DNA of 64,000 nt from Rhodospirillaceae bacterium (GCA_947476925.1 CANJSF010000012.1:1-64000), one strand, 5' to 3'; positions 33,691 through 43,044 are shown, counted from the stretch's first letter. Notes: generated by a model from the sequence alone, not told the origin. Translations and numbers: made by a program.

Positions 33691-34503
33691 ATGAGCAACT
33701 TCTCGCTGAAAGAGTTTTCTCGGAAACCGATCCCGCTTTGGGTTTCAGGGCCCGTCATCGGGGCTGCGATTTTGTATGGCGCGTTTCTCATTGGCGATAT
33801 GCACGATCTGCAAGAGGCCGTACTAACCGTTCGCACAGAGATCGGCTGGCCGGCACGTCCCGGTGATGTGCCCACGCAGCGATTGATACTTGCCGCAGAG
33901 GATGGCAACCGGGCCGCACAAGCGCGGTTGGGCATGATCTACATGCGCGGCGGTGGCGGATTACCCCAAGATGTGTCGAAAGCGATTGATCTGTGGACGC
34001 GCGCGGCCGCCGCCGGTGATGCGCGCAGCCAGCAAATGTTGGGGCGGACGTATGCTGAGGGCGCAAAGGGGATCGAGAAGAACCCAACATTTGCATTACA
34101 GTTCACGAAATTAGCCGCTGATCAGGGCATGAGCCGGGCCCAGGCGGATTTAGCGCGATGGACCGTTCATGGCGAGATGGGGTTGGCGAGTGACGTCACT
34201 GAAGGATTGCGGCTGTACAAACTTGCCGCAGATAAAGGCAACGTCCGCGCGCTTGTAGACCTTGGTGTGCTCTATCAGGACGGCGCGCTTGTTGCGCCTG
34301 ATCTCGCCGCAGCTGCCGACTACTATTCAAAAGCGATTGCCCAGCGAAACCACCCGATTGCTCTGAATAACTTGGGGCAGATGCACGAACGCGGACAGGG
34401 CGGTCTGGCCGTCAACAAGGCAGAAGCGATCCGCCTTTACAAACTCGCAGCGGCGCTGGGCAACGCCGATGCTCAGGCGGCCCTCGGTAAAATCGCGCCG
34501 TAG
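33691..34503 (+). CDS. Sel1-repeat protein, membrane-anchored
   Basis: A 270-residue protein. A membrane helix (about 17-35, PVIGAAILYGAFLIGDMH) is followed by about five Sel1-type TPR repeats (AEDGNRAAQARLGMIYMRGG; AAAGDARSQQMLGRTYAEGA; and LAAALGNADAQAALGKI at the end). Such solenoids mediate protein-protein contacts at the envelope. A terminator-like hairpin lies about 100 bp downstream. The partner is unknown. Confidence 0.85.
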   Translation: MSNFSLKEFSRKPIPLWVSGPVIGAAILYGAFLIGDMHDLQEAVLTVRTEIGWPARPGDVPTQRLILAAEDGNRAAQARLGMIYMRGGGGLPQDVSKAIDLWTRAAAAGDARSQQMLGRTYAEGAKGIEKNPTFALQFTKLAADQGMSRAQADLARWTVHGEMGLASDVTEGLRLYKLAADKGNVRALVDLGVLYQDGALVAPDLAAAADYYSKAIAQRNHPIALNNLGQMHERGQGGLAVNKAEAIRLYKLAAALGNADAQAALGKIAP

Positions 34504-34599
34504 CAAAGGCTATAAATCGTTCAACCGTCAGCATCACTGTGGCATCGTCATACTCGTGCCACGATTTCCAGTTATTATACGCTTCGGAATTTGGAAATT

Positions 34600-34625
34600 A
34601 ACCAGGCGAAGAACGGCCTGGTTTT
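34600..34625 (+). terminator. terminator-like hairpin after Sel1 gene
   Basis: AACCAGGC (600-607) pairs with GCCTGGTT (616-623); an 8-nt loop lies between them and only a short T run (622-625) follows. This is a plausible but weak intrinsic terminator. Confidence 0.4.
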
Positions 34626-34675
34626 GATCAACCTCGCACAGTGTTTCAACCATCCTTTTTTGAAATTTCCGCAAC

Positions 34676-35689
34676 ATGAAACGTGAAAAAATGAGCACCC
34701 TTTTGTTGTCTGGGGCTATGGCCGTCATGATGACGATGCCCGCAGAGACTCAATCTCAGGACACAAGTCGCGCAGCCACGGCGCTTCACGAGTTAAGGGC
34801 GGAGCGGCAAGCCGCACAGGGCATCGCGAAGGGCAATGCGACTGAACAAGACGCTGGTGAAGACGAACGCTTAACCCTGCGCGAGCGAATTCAATCCCGC
34901 AGAAATGCGAAGTCTCAGAAATCGAGCGGCGAATCAGTGACTTTAGGAGGCCGTGAAGTCAGTATTTGGGCACCAACAGCAACAGGCCCCGCACCGCTCG
35001 TATTGTTTTCACATGGGTTTGGCGGCTGCCCAACTCAGTCGAAGTTCCTGACGCAAGCGCTGGCCGACAACGGCTATTTGGTGATTGCGCCCAAGCACGC
35101 AGACGCAAACTGTGGCGGAGGAGAACGAGGAAAACCTAAAGAGTCATTCCGTGAGCCTTCATCATGGACTGACGCTACCTATCGTGATCGGCGCGATGAT
35201 GTATCTTCAGTGTTTGAAGCATTGCGCGTTGACCCGGGTTGGAAAATTAGAATCGATTGGGACAAAGTCGGACTGATGGGCCACTCCCTCGGCGGCTATA
35301 CTGTTTTGGGCCTTGGTGGCGGCTGGGCAAGCTGGCGACTCAACGGTGTAAAAGCGATATTGGCTCTGTCGCCTGTGTGTCAGCCGTTCGTTGAGAATGG
35401 AACTTTGCAGTCGCTCACGAGCCCTTTGTCGTTTCAAGGTGGCACTCGCGACGTTGGTATTACGCCGGGCGTAAAGCGCCCGGGTGGATGCTACGATAAG
35501 GCCAGTTCGCCCGCTCAGTTTGTCGAATTTCAGGACGCTGGACATTTTGCCTGGACAGATCGTCAAACAGCATCGTCAGATAACATCGTTTTCTACGCGC
35601 AAAGCTTCTTTGATTCGAGTTTGCGAGGGTTAAATCCGGGATCGTTGCGCGAAAAGCGTGCCGGCGTATCTGAGCTTCGCTGGAAATAG
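34676..35689 (+). CDS. secreted alpha/beta hydrolase (dienelactone/PAF-AH-like)
   Basis: A 337-residue exported hydrolase; the start could also be ATG 34691. A signal peptide (residues 6-25) is followed by an 80-residue Ala/Arg/Gln-rich linker. The domain begins at PLVLFSHGFGGCPTQSKFL and has the intact elbow GHSLGG and the late GHFAW with the catalytic His. A Cys-containing region (ANCGGG, SPVC) could form disulfides. The substrate class is probably esters; no specific one can be named. Confidence 0.8.
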   Translation: MKREKMSTLLLSGAMAVMMTMPAETQSQDTSRAATALHELRAERQAAQGIAKGNATEQDAGEDERLTLRERIQSRRNAKSQKSSGESVTLGGREVSIWAPTATGPAPLVLFSHGFGGCPTQSKFLTQALADNGYLVIAPKHADANCGGGERGKPKESFREPSSWTDATYRDRRDDVSSVFEALRVDPGWKIRIDWDKVGLMGHSLGGYTVLGLGGGWASWRLNGVKAILALSPVCQPFVENGTLQSLTSPLSFQGGTRDVGITPGVKRPGGCYDKASSPAQFVEFQDAGHFAWTDRQTASSDNIVFYAQSFFDSSLRGLNPGSLREKRAGVSELRWK

Positions 35690-35934
35690 CGATTCACGGC
35701 GCCAGGCAGTAACAAGTTGCGGGGCCATAATGGACGCGCAGACTATCGCGGCGTCTGAGTGGTCCAGACGCATTACCCCTCCTGTCATGGACGCCTAGGA
35801 GAATTTGGCCCTTAGTTAAGTGTTGAATTTTCAGGCTTTTCCGGTCGCTGGACGCACGTAGGCAAATTCGGCAAACGGCGTTAGAGTATTGTTGATGGTG
35901 CGCGTAAGCGCAGGGTTTTAACTGGAGGGCTATT

Positions 35935-36789
35935 ATGACGTGCGATGACGTTTGTTTTACCGATTTAACCCGGCGTGAATTTGGCGCCGTGTCCTTGGCC
36001 GCTGGCGTGGTGGGCGCGTCAACACCTGCATACGCAGGCTTGGCGGTCACTGAGACCGATGTTGAAATCAAAACACCCGACGGAACCGCAGATGCCGTGT
36101 TCATTCACCCCACCACCGGCACGCATCCGGGTGTGTTGGTGTGGACCGATATCATGGGCTTGCGCCCGGCGTTCCGCGACATGGGCCGCCGCTTGGCCGC
36201 CGAGGGTTATGCCGTGCTGACACCCAATCCATTTTATCGCAGTGGCAAGGCTCCGCCGACCGGTATGGGGTTGGATTTCCAAAACCCCGATGCCCGCACG
36301 AAAATGATGGCGCTCATGGGCGGGTTAACCGCGCCCGGAGCCGCCGAGCGTGACGCGGGCGCATTTGTGGCTTGGTTAGATGCGCAATCGCAGGTGAAGA
36401 AAAGTGCCAAACTTGGCACCACCGGCTATTGCATGGGTGGCCCGTTGATTATGCGCACAGCCGCCAGCCAACCCGGGCGCATTGGTGCCGCCGGGTCATT
36501 TCATGGCGGCGGATTGGTGACTGACAAGCCCGAGAGCCCGCATTTGATGATTCCTAAAATGAAATCAAGAATGCTGATTGCTATTGCAGCAGATGACGAC
36601 GCCAAGCAGTTGGATGCGAAGGATGTACTGAAAGCTGCTTTCGCTGCCAACAAACTTACGGCTGAAGTTGAAGTATACACCGATACCAAACATGGCTGGT
36701 GCGTGCCTGGTAGCCCGGTTCACAACCCCAACCAAGCCGACCGCGCATACGAGCGTTTGCTCGCGATGTTCAAAACAGCTTTGGTGTGA
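35935..36789 (+). CDS. dienelactone hydrolase family protein (Cys nucleophile)
   Basis: A 284-residue Tat-type exported protein: TRREFGAVSLAAGVVG with the twin-Arg at residues 13-14. The elbow is G-Y-C-M-G-G, so the nucleophile is Cys, as in dienelactone hydrolase. The Asp in the DDDA segment and the His in TKHGWCVPG complete the triad. These enzymes open lactones such as dienelactone from aromatic catabolism. A CTGGAGGG box precedes the ATG. It is followed 7 bp later by a small exported protein gene. Confidence 0.9.
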   Translation: MTCDDVCFTDLTRREFGAVSLAAGVVGASTPAYAGLAVTETDVEIKTPDGTADAVFIHPTTGTHPGVLVWTDIMGLRPAFRDMGRRLAAEGYAVLTPNPFYRSGKAPPTGMGLDFQNPDARTKMMALMGGLTAPGAAERDAGAFVAWLDAQSQVKKSAKLGTTGYCMGGPLIMRTAASQPGRIGAAGSFHGGGLVTDKPESPHLMIPKMKSRMLIAIAADDDAKQLDAKDVLKAAFAANKLTAEVEVYTDTKHGWCVPGSPVHNPNQADRAYERLLAMFKTALV

Positions 36790-36796
36790 GCCATTG

Positions 36797-37114
36797 ATGC
36801 GACCTTTCGTAATTGCTGCAACGCTTGCGCTGGTGGCCCTAGCCACCGCGCAAGCCGCTGAGCCCATCCGAATTGAAACCGCAAGCTGGGGCTATGCGGG
36901 GATGCGCAAAGACGTGAAAGCCGACGTGGGCAAGCTGTGCGACGGCAAACCTAACTGCACATTTATGGTCAAGAACGAAACCTTTGCGATGGCCGAACCC
37001 ACCGACCCCGCCCCAGGTGAACCGAAAGGCTTGATCATGGTGTGGAAGTGCGGCGAGGCCAGCAAAAAAGACCAGTTTCCGGAAAACAAAAACGCTGTCG
37101 TAGCCTGCCGCTAG
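36797..37114 (+). CDS. small secreted protein, unknown function
   Basis: A 105-residue exported protein starting at ATG 36797. The frame is open upstream to 36668, but that part overlaps the hydrolase gene and is not protein-like. The signal peptide ends at ATAQAAEPI. The mature part carries four Cys (LCDGKPNCTFMV, WKCGEA and the terminal ACR), suggesting two disulfides. No recognised domain; co-transcribed with the dienelactone hydrolase gene. Confidence 0.7.
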   Translation: MRPFVIAATLALVALATAQAAEPIRIETASWGYAGMRKDVKADVGKLCDGKPNCTFMVKNETFAMAEPTDPAPGEPKGLIMVWKCGEASKKDQFPENKNAVVACR

Positions 37115-37147
37115 CGCTGACCAGGCTTTAATTCAAAAGGACGATCA

Positions 37148-37675
37148 ATGAAACCTTGGATGATTTTTGCTGGCCTGGCGGCGGCTGTGATAGTCGCTGT
37201 CGCTTTTTTCATGACGAGCGACAAACAATCGGCTAGCACCGTGGCCGCAAAACCCTCAGAGCAGGAAAAGAAAATGGATTGGCCCGCGCAGCAAGCTGCA
37301 TTTTTAGCCGAGAACATCAAAAAGCCAGGCTGGGCCGCCACGCCCAGCGGTATTCAGTACACGGTATTAAAGGCTGGCGACGGCACCACGCCCAAGCCCG
37401 CTCCAGGCAGCGAAGTGACTGTTCATTACGAAGGCAAGCTGATCAACGGCGAAATTTTTGACAGCTCCTACGCCCGTAATGAAAAAATCTCGTTTGGTTT
37501 GAACCAAGTGATTCCCGGCTGGCAACAAGGCGTTCCGATGATGCGCGTGGGCGAAGTGTGGGAGTTTGTGATTCCATCGAACCTCGCCTATGGCGATCGC
37601 GGCACGGGGCCGATTCCCGGCGGATCGGTGCTGATTTTCAAGATCGAGCTATTTGAGGCGAAAACACCGGCCTAG
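37148..37675 (+). CDS. FKBP-type peptidyl-prolyl isomerase
   Basis: A 175-residue membrane-anchored or exported isomerase with an N-terminal hydrophobic segment (MKPWMIFAGLAAAVIVAVAFF). The FKBP domain from residue 75 carries GSEVTVHYEGKLINGEIFDSSY, VIPGWQQGVPMMRVGEVWEF, SNLAYGDRGTG and IPGGSVLIFKIEL. All aromatic pocket residues appear kept. It assists folding of periplasmic proteins. Confidence 0.93.
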   Translation: MKPWMIFAGLAAAVIVAVAFFMTSDKQSASTVAAKPSEQEKKMDWPAQQAAFLAENIKKPGWAATPSGIQYTVLKAGDGTTPKPAPGSEVTVHYEGKLINGEIFDSSYARNEKISFGLNQVIPGWQQGVPMMRVGEVWEFVIPSNLAYGDRGTGPIPGGSVLIFKIELFEAKTPA

Positions 37676-37747
37676 ATTCGTTGCGCCTTTGCGACGATGC
37701 CGGCACACCGATACACTCGAACCACCCCATTCTCACGGAGAAGTAAC

Positions 37748-38341
37748 ATGAAGCGCATTCTCACTTTGGCCCTGCTGACCACCGCCCTGACACTGCCGGC
37801 CTACGCCATGCTGAAAGAGGGCGATGCGGCCGCGACGTTCACCACACAAGCCGCACTGGCCGGCAATGTGTTTACGTTCTCTCTCGACGAAGCCCTGAAA
37901 TCCGGGCCAGTTGTGCTGTACTTCTACCCGGCGGCGTTCACCAAAGGATGTAGCTTAGAGGCCCGTGCATTTGCCGATGCCACAGACCAATTCAAGGCAC
38001 TGGGCGCCACAGTGATTGGTATGTCGAAGGACGATATTGAAACATTGAAAAAATTCTCAACCGCCGACTGCGGTAGCAAATTTGCTGTGGGGTCGGACGA
38101 AAGCAAAAAAATCATGAAGGCCTACGACGCCGTGCTTTTGAAGTTTTTGCCGATGTCTGATCGTACGTCGTACGTGATCTCGCCCGACAAAAAAATCATC
38201 TACTCGTATTCTGCTTTCTCGCCCGACGAGCACGTCACCAACACCCTTGCGGCCGTGAAAAAATGGCGCGATGCCAACCCTGTGGCCACGGCAGTAGCTA
38301 CGCCGATGGAAGCAGCGCCTGCTGCTGAGCCTGCGAAATAA
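37748..38341 (+). CDS. secreted peroxiredoxin
   Basis: About 197 residues from ATG 37748 (GGAGAAGTAAC upstream). The signal peptide ends at PAYAM, and the domain is of AhpC/TSA type. The active-site loop YFYPAAFTKGCSLEA contains the peroxidatic Cys with the preceding Thr; a possible resolving Cys lies in TADCGSKF. It reduces peroxides in the periplasm, presumably with thiol partners. A low-complexity Ala/Pro tail closes the protein. Confidence 0.88.
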   Translation: MKRILTLALLTTALTLPAYAMLKEGDAAATFTTQAALAGNVFTFSLDEALKSGPVVLYFYPAAFTKGCSLEARAFADATDQFKALGATVIGMSKDDIETLKKFSTADCGSKFAVGSDESKKIMKAYDAVLLKFLPMSDRTSYVISPDKKIIYSYSAFSPDEHVTNTLAAVKKWRDANPVATAVATPMEAAPAAEPAK

Positions 38342-38351
38342 AGACTGAAGG

Positions 38352-38588
38352 TTAAGCGGCGGCCGAGTCGAGTTCGACAGCGGCCAGCCACGCTTCAAGA
38401 TTGGCCTGGCCCTGCTTGGTGTAAATCAGCGGCATGGCTTGGCGCTGAAAAGCGTTCAGCCAATCTTCAAGGTCTTGGTCGAGCGGCGGCAGCATTTGTC
38501 CGGCACGCCGCTGACGGGCGATGTCATCGACGATCAACGTCAGCGAGTTTTCTGCCGAATAGGCGATGGTATCGAACTGCACGCCCAT
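38352..38588 (-). CDS. small hypothetical protein (78 aa)
   Basis: Seventy-eight residues with a clear ribosome site (AGGAGCGGAG) before the ATG. Amphipathic helices around IVDDIARQRRAGQMLP and NAFQRQAMPLIYTK suggest a small helical protein. No family is recognised. Convergent with the peroxiredoxin gene (10-bp gap) and 94 bp downstream of ppnN. Confidence 0.55.
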   Translation of the reverse strand: MGVQFDTIAYSAENSLTLIVDDIARQRRAGQMLPPLDQDLEDWLNAFQRQAMPLIYTKQGQANLEAWLAAVELDSAAA

Positions 38589-38682
38589 GCTCCGCTCCTA
38601 AACGGCGGCACACAAAATGCCACCCATAGCCGGTATAGGCGGGGATCGTTAATAATCCCTGAATCGGTCGCAAAAACGAGTT

Positions 38683-40113
38683 CTACGAGGCGATTTTATA
38701 GACAGGCTTATATTCGCCAGAAAGTTTCATGCGCTTTTGCGCCACGAACTGGGCCAACAGCTCGTCCAAATGACTCAACAGCACTTTATCGCCGTGAATC
38801 TCGAAAGGCCCGCGCGCTTCGATTTGGCGCACACCAGCCTCTTTAACGTTTCCTGACACCAACGCCGAGAACATTCGTCGCAGATTTGCCGCGCGCACGT
38901 GCACCGGGCGATCAAGATAGAGGTCAAGCGCGGCCACGCTTTCGTGGGTCACGTCAAAGGGTAGTTGGAAATCTCGCGGGATTCGGAGCGTCCAATTGAA
39001 GTTGAAAGCATCACCCGTCGCACGACGGTGATTGTGGACGTGGTGCAAGCCAGACACCATAACGCGCGCGACTTCGGCTGGATCGTCAATAATAATTTTG
39101 TAGCGGCTTTGGGCCTCTTTGCCCAAAGTCACGCCGACGAATTCGTCCATGCGTTGAAAGTAGGCTGCCGACGAGGTCGGGCCAGTAAACACTACGGGCA
39201 TTGGTTGTTTGGCATTGGCTGGGTCAAGCAACACGCCCAGCAAGTACAAGATTTCCTCGGCTGTGCCCACACCACCAGGGAAAACGATAATGCCGTGGCC
39301 CAAGCGGACAAACGCCTCAAGGCGCTTTTCGATATCTGGCATAATGACGAGATGATTAACGATGGGGTTGGGCGATTCCGCCGCCACAATGCTGGGCTCG
39401 GTCAGGCCGATGTAGCGCCCTGTGGTGATGCGTTGCTTTGCGTGCCCAATCGTTGCGCCCTTCATAGGGCCCTTCATCGCGCCGGGACCGCAACCGGTGC
39501 ACACATTCAGACCCCGCAAACCTAACTCGTAACCCACTTGTTTGGTATAATCGTACTCGTCGCGCGAAATGGAATGTCCGCCCCAACAGACAATTAAATC
39601 AGGCTTGCCCTTATTATCGAGCAAGCGCGCATTGCGGATAATGCAGAAGACGGCGTTGGTAATGCTTTCGGGTTCTTGCAGATTAAACCGCCCGCTTTCG
39701 ACAATTTCGTTGGCGATATAAACAATGTCACGCAGAACGGAGAACAGGTGCTCCTTCACACCGCGAATCATCTTGCCGTCAACGAACGCCACAGCTGGCG
39801 CATGAGTGATCTCAAGCTTAATGCCCCACGATTGCTGAACAATTCGGATTTCGAAATCTTTGTGCTTTTCGAATAACTCAAACGCATCGTCGCTTTGACT
39901 GCCTGAATTCAGAACCGCCAACGCACATCGACGAAACAATGGATAGAGCCCGCCCTGCCCCCGATCAAGCAGCTTGGCAACTTCGTCGTGAGACAGCGTC
40001 TCCATAATGCCCTGCGGGGTCACACGGGCATCGACGAAGTCTTCCGATTCAATAATCACTTCAGCTTGAGTCGACGGATCGGGGTTTTTCTTCACAGTGC
40101 ACTCTCGGGTCAT
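38683..40113 (-). CDS. ppnN: nucleotide 5'-monophosphate nucleosidase (PpnN/YgdH)
   Basis: About 476 residues from ATG 40113. Near end-to-end similarity to E. coli PpnN is evident: FRRCALAVLNSGSQSDDA, WGGHSISRDEYDYTKQVGYE, CTGCGPGAMKGPMKGATIGH, IMPDIEKRLEAFVRLGHGI, VFPGGVGTAEEILYLLGVL and the C-terminal SFNWxxRIP-like region. PpnN cleaves nucleotide monophosphates to base and ribose 5-phosphate and binds (p)ppGpp. The PGGxGTxxE lysine-decarboxylase-like motif is intact. An upstream extension of 13 residues in the same frame is possible. Confidence 0.96.
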   Translation of the reverse strand: MTRECTVKKNPDPSTQAEVIIESEDFVDARVTPQGIMETLSHDEVAKLLDRGQGGLYPLFRRCALAVLNSGSQSDDAFELFEKHKDFEIRIVQQSWGIKLEITHAPAVAFVDGKMIRGVKEHLFSVLRDIVYIANEIVESGRFNLQEPESITNAVFCIIRNARLLDNKGKPDLIVCWGGHSISRDEYDYTKQVGYELGLRGLNVCTGCGPGAMKGPMKGATIGHAKQRITTGRYIGLTEPSIVAAESPNPIVNHLVIMPDIEKRLEAFVRLGHGIIVFPGGVGTAEEILYLLGVLLDPANAKQPMPVVFTGPTSSAAYFQRMDEFVGVTLGKEAQSRYKIIIDDPAEVARVMVSGLHHVHNHRRATGDAFNFNWTLRIPRDFQLPFDVTHESVAALDLYLDRPVHVRAANLRRMFSALVSGNVKEAGVRQIEARGPFEIHGDKVLLSHLDELLAQFVAQKRMKLSGEYKPVYKIAS

Positions 40114-40221
40114 ACTTTGAATTGAAACAGCATACTCCGTTGACAGCACCAATCCACCCTTTGATGAGTAAAATCCGACGCAACCCCTCGCGATTTTGTT
40201 TCAGATTCGCTATGGTGTGTT

Positions 40222-41250
40222 ATGCACAAACCACTCATTGACACGACCGACACAGCCAAACTTGAAATGGCGTCACTAATTTTTGCCGCCCTGGCTCTCT
40301 ATGCAATTCTCAGCTTCGGGCTTCTGTCTGCACTTCTGTCGGGCTTGCTGATCTATCAGCTGGTGCAATTCGCAGCCCCGATGTTGCTCCGCGTTGGCGT
40401 GAACCGCAATCTTGGAACAACGATAGCCGTCACCCTGATTGCGATGCTGATTGGGGTGGGTATTACATTCGGCGTGATAGAACTGATTTCATTGCTGACG
40501 CGCGGCTTTAACAACCTCGCTGTTTTATTGCAAAAAATGGCCGAGGTCATCAGCACGGCGCGCGCGCAAGTGCCACCATGGGCACTGGAGTATCTGCCGA
40601 CGAATATTGACGATTTGCAAAATGTCGCCGCGCGATGGCTCAGCGAGAACGCCGGTCAGTTGGGCGTGATTAGCCAAGATATTGGTAAGTTTTTGTTTCA
40701 TGTGATTATCGGATTAATCATCGGCGGCATCGTTGCCTTTCAGGCTGGTGGCGATAACAAAGTTCCGGGCCCGCTTGCTATTGCCTTGCAAGAGCGCGTT
40801 GCAACGTTGAGTGGCGCGTTCAGGAGCGTTGTGTTTTCACAAGTCCGCATTTCGGCGCTCAATACATTTCTGACCTCGCTTTACTTAGCCGTCACGCTGC
40901 CACTTTTTGGTGTGGAACTGCCATTTATTAAAACCATGATTGCTGTGACGTTCTTTGCTGGCCTATTGCCGGTGTTGGGAAACTTAATTTCGAATACGGT
41001 AATTGTGGTTGTTAGCCTGAGCGTGTCGCCCCTGGTGGCAGCTGGTTCGCTGGCGTTTCTTGTGATTATCCATAAGCTGGAATACTTCGTGAATGCGCGC
41101 ATTATTGGCACCCGCATACGTGCCAAGGCGTGGGAGATACTTGTAGCCATGTTGGCAATGGAGGCGTTTTTTGGCTTAACAGGCCTGATCGCCGCGCCGA
41201 TATATTATGCGTACCTGAAAGACGAGTTGTTCTCGCGCAAACTGATCTAG
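40222..41250 (+). CDS. AI-2E family transporter
   Basis: A 342-residue membrane protein with about eight hydrophobic segments (FAALALYAILSFGLLSALLSG; TTIAVTLIAMLIGVGITFG; FFAGLLPVLGNLISNTVIVV; and others). Members of this family export small molecules, including AI-2 and sometimes act as Na+/H+ antiporters. The region near SLAFLVIIHKLEYFVNARIIG is family-typical. Divergent from ppnN, 69 bp between 5' ends. Confidence 0.9.
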   Translation: MHKPLIDTTDTAKLEMASLIFAALALYAILSFGLLSALLSGLLIYQLVQFAAPMLLRVGVNRNLGTTIAVTLIAMLIGVGITFGVIELISLLTRGFNNLAVLLQKMAEVISTARAQVPPWALEYLPTNIDDLQNVAARWLSENAGQLGVISQDIGKFLFHVIIGLIIGGIVAFQAGGDNKVPGPLAIALQERVATLSGAFRSVVFSQVRISALNTFLTSLYLAVTLPLFGVELPFIKTMIAVTFFAGLLPVLGNLISNTVIVVVSLSVSPLVAAGSLAFLVIIHKLEYFVNARIIGTRIRAKAWEILVAMLAMEAFFGLTGLIAAPIYYAYLKDELFSRKLI

Positions 41251-41460
41251 CGCCGATTTTCTGGCCATTGCCGTCAGCAGTGGCATTGGGTGACGGGATG
41301 AATTCGGTATCGCAGCTGAAATCGATTCAGCAGCTCTTCACCTTGAGCGTGCTTGACGCATTCGCCGTGTTGTACTTGGGCAAAGCCTGAAGCGGAATCA
41401 CGAGGTTGGCTGTGGCTGCTTCCTTGCCTCTGCTTTTTTCATTGTTATGAACCTTGATTC

Positions 41461-41474
41461 TTGATCGGGATCAA
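41461..41474. promoter_or_regulatory. FNR/FixK-type box upstream of small membrane protein
   Basis: TTGATCGGGATCAA is a perfect TTGAT-N4-ATCAA dyad. Its centre is about 67 bp upstream of the 33-residue ORF at 41535. If placed at -41.5, transcription starts near 41509. The remainder of the 284-bp gap after the AI-2E gene shows no other element. Confidence 0.7.
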
Positions 41475-41534
41475 AGTCTGAACCCAGCCCATGCGCCATC
41501 ATTCTTGCGTCTGATCACAAACGTGAGGTGTGCT

Positions 41535-41636
41535 ATGGCAACAGGTGAAATGCTCTATTTGGCGCTGGTGATTACTGCAGTTCTGGTCTTTGGACTCGCG
41601 ACAGTCTATGCCGCGTCCACTGCGCCAAAGCACTAA
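41535..41636 (+). CDS. 33-residue single-span membrane protein
   Basis: Starts at ATG 41535 after GTGAGG. One hydrophobic helix (MLYLALVITAVLVFGLATVY) is flanked by a short polar N-terminus and a C-terminal APKH. Small single-span proteins of this type accompany terminal oxidases (CydX/CcoQ-like) or other membrane complexes. The upstream FNR/FixK-type box suggests oxygen-responsive expression. Partner unknown; no oxidase genes are nearby. Confidence 0.7.
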   Translation: MATGEMLYLALVITAVLVFGLATVYAASTAPKH

Positions 41637-41639
41637 CTG

Positions 41640-42149
41640 TTAAGCCGCGAGCTTTTGCTCGATGGCGGAGCGTGCGGCGCGCAGCTTGCCTTCAGCCGCA
41701 CGCATCTCCAGATAGGGCTTCCAATGCATCCATTGGCGCGTCGCGTCGGGGATAAAGCCCCATGCGCGAATTTTCGGGCCCATCATGAAGATGGTCCACA
41801 CCTCTGAACCATCGTCGGGGATGACAATCCGATGTTGCGTCCAGGCATGGCGAAGACGAAACGCACCGGGCTCGCGTTTGACAACCGCTCCATCCTTTTG
41901 GTGTTCGTTGTAACCGCCGGCCAAGATATACGAACCCCAGAATAGCCACGGATGATCGTGCAGCCCGCCATCGTCATCGGATTTCCAAAAGCGATGAATG
42001 GCAATCTGAAAGATGCCTGGAATTTTGATCAGCGAAATGCGTTCCAAATACGGCTCTGATGTATGCCGTTCGGTGATGATCTTTGTTGGCCACCATGCTT
42101 GGCGGCGGCGCCAAGCGGCGAACCGCTTGTACCAAGGCTCTTTTCCCAT
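41640..42149 (-). CDS. cupin-fold protein, possible Fe(II)-binding
   Basis: About 169 residues from ATG 42149 (GAGGGTGCG upstream; 42170 also possible). The core LHDHPWLFWGSYILAGGY and the H residues in RLRHAWTQHRIVIPDDGS form a two-His cupin-like metal site; the sequence resembles small cysteine-dioxygenase-like proteins. Trp-rich N-terminus (WYKRFAAWRRRQAWWP). The substrate is unknown. Convergent with the small membrane gene. Confidence 0.65.
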   Translation of the reverse strand: MGKEPWYKRFAAWRRRQAWWPTKIITERHTSEPYLERISLIKIPGIFQIAIHRFWKSDDDGGLHDHPWLFWGSYILAGGYNEHQKDGAVVKREPGAFRLRHAWTQHRIVIPDDGSEVWTIFMMGPKIRAWGFIPDATRQWMHWKPYLEMRAAEGKLRAARSAIEQKLAA

Positions 42150-42347
42150 CGCACCCTCGTGTCGGCCCATCTGCGCAGGCCAGAACTTTGTTGCGTCATA
42201 AATAGTCTAAGAGTCGTTACGAATCTACGAAGACCGTAGGTTTTATGCAGGTTTGCAGGCACCTCAGCCGCCTGTGGCTGGTCGACGCGGTGGTGCACAA
42301 TAGGTAGTGGTTGGTGGCCCGGCCGGAGGCTCCTATAAGTCACGGCC

Positions 42348-43043
42348 ATGACTTCCGAGCTCATAAAACCCATTCGCTGGCGACGATTGGCCCTGCGTTT
42401 GATCGCGGCCATCATCCTTTTGCCTGGCGTCTTAACACTGCTGTTCGCGGTGGCGCCCGTTCCCATTACGCCATTGATGATTTTGCGGGCCATTGATGGC
42501 GCGCCCATCGACAAGCAGTGGGTACCGCTGGAAAAAATTGCGCTCCATCTTCAGCGCAGCGTGATCGCGGCCGAAGATGCAACTTTTTGCAGCCACCACG
42601 GCTTTGAGTTTGAGGCGATGAAAAAAGCGTGGGACGGATATCAACGCGGCGAGCGGTTGCGCGGCGGCAGCACAATCACCATGCAAACCGCAAAGAATGT
42701 TTATTTGTGGCCGGGGCGAACTCTTTTTCGCAAAGGACTTGAAGCCTGGCTGACTCTTTACTTGGATGCGTTGTGGAGCAAACAGCGCACGCTCGAAGTT
42801 TATTTAAACATCGTCGAATGGGCTCCGGGTGTTTATGGAGCCGAGGCCGCAGCGCAATATCACTTCCGTAAAAGCGCCACTGCATTGTCCGCCGACGAGG
42901 CCGCCCTTCTCGCCTCTGTGTTACCAAGCCCGCGCCGCTGGTCGGCCTCAAAGCCGGGCCCGTATGTGCGCACGCGCGCCCAAACCATTGCTTATCGGGC
43001 AACACAAATGGGCGATGGCAGTTCGTGTTTGGCAAAGAAATAA
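42348..43043 (+). CDS. mtgA: monofunctional peptidoglycan transglycosylase
   Basis: A 231-residue glycosyltransferase family 51 enzyme with one N-terminal membrane helix (LRLIAAIILLPGVLTLLFAV). The catalytic motif AAEDATFCSHHGFE, the helix GGSTITMQTAKNVYLWPGRT and the KQRTLEVYLNIVEWAPGVYG motif are intact. It polymerises lipid II in the periplasm without transpeptidation. Ends 1 bp before the convergent SBP copy 4 stop. Confidence 0.95.
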   Translation: MTSELIKPIRWRRLALRLIAAIILLPGVLTLLFAVAPVPITPLMILRAIDGAPIDKQWVPLEKIALHLQRSVIAAEDATFCSHHGFEFEAMKKAWDGYQRGERLRGGSTITMQTAKNVYLWPGRTLFRKGLEAWLTLYLDALWSKQRTLEVYLNIVEWAPGVYGAEAAAQYHFRKSATALSADEAALLASVLPSPRRWSASKPGPYVRTRAQTIAYRATQMGDGSSCLAKK

Positions 43044-43044
43044 A

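Noticed and set aside
36668-36796. Upstream extension of the small secreted protein gene
   Set aside because: It overlaps the hydrolase gene in another frame and lies before a clear signal peptide starting at 36797.
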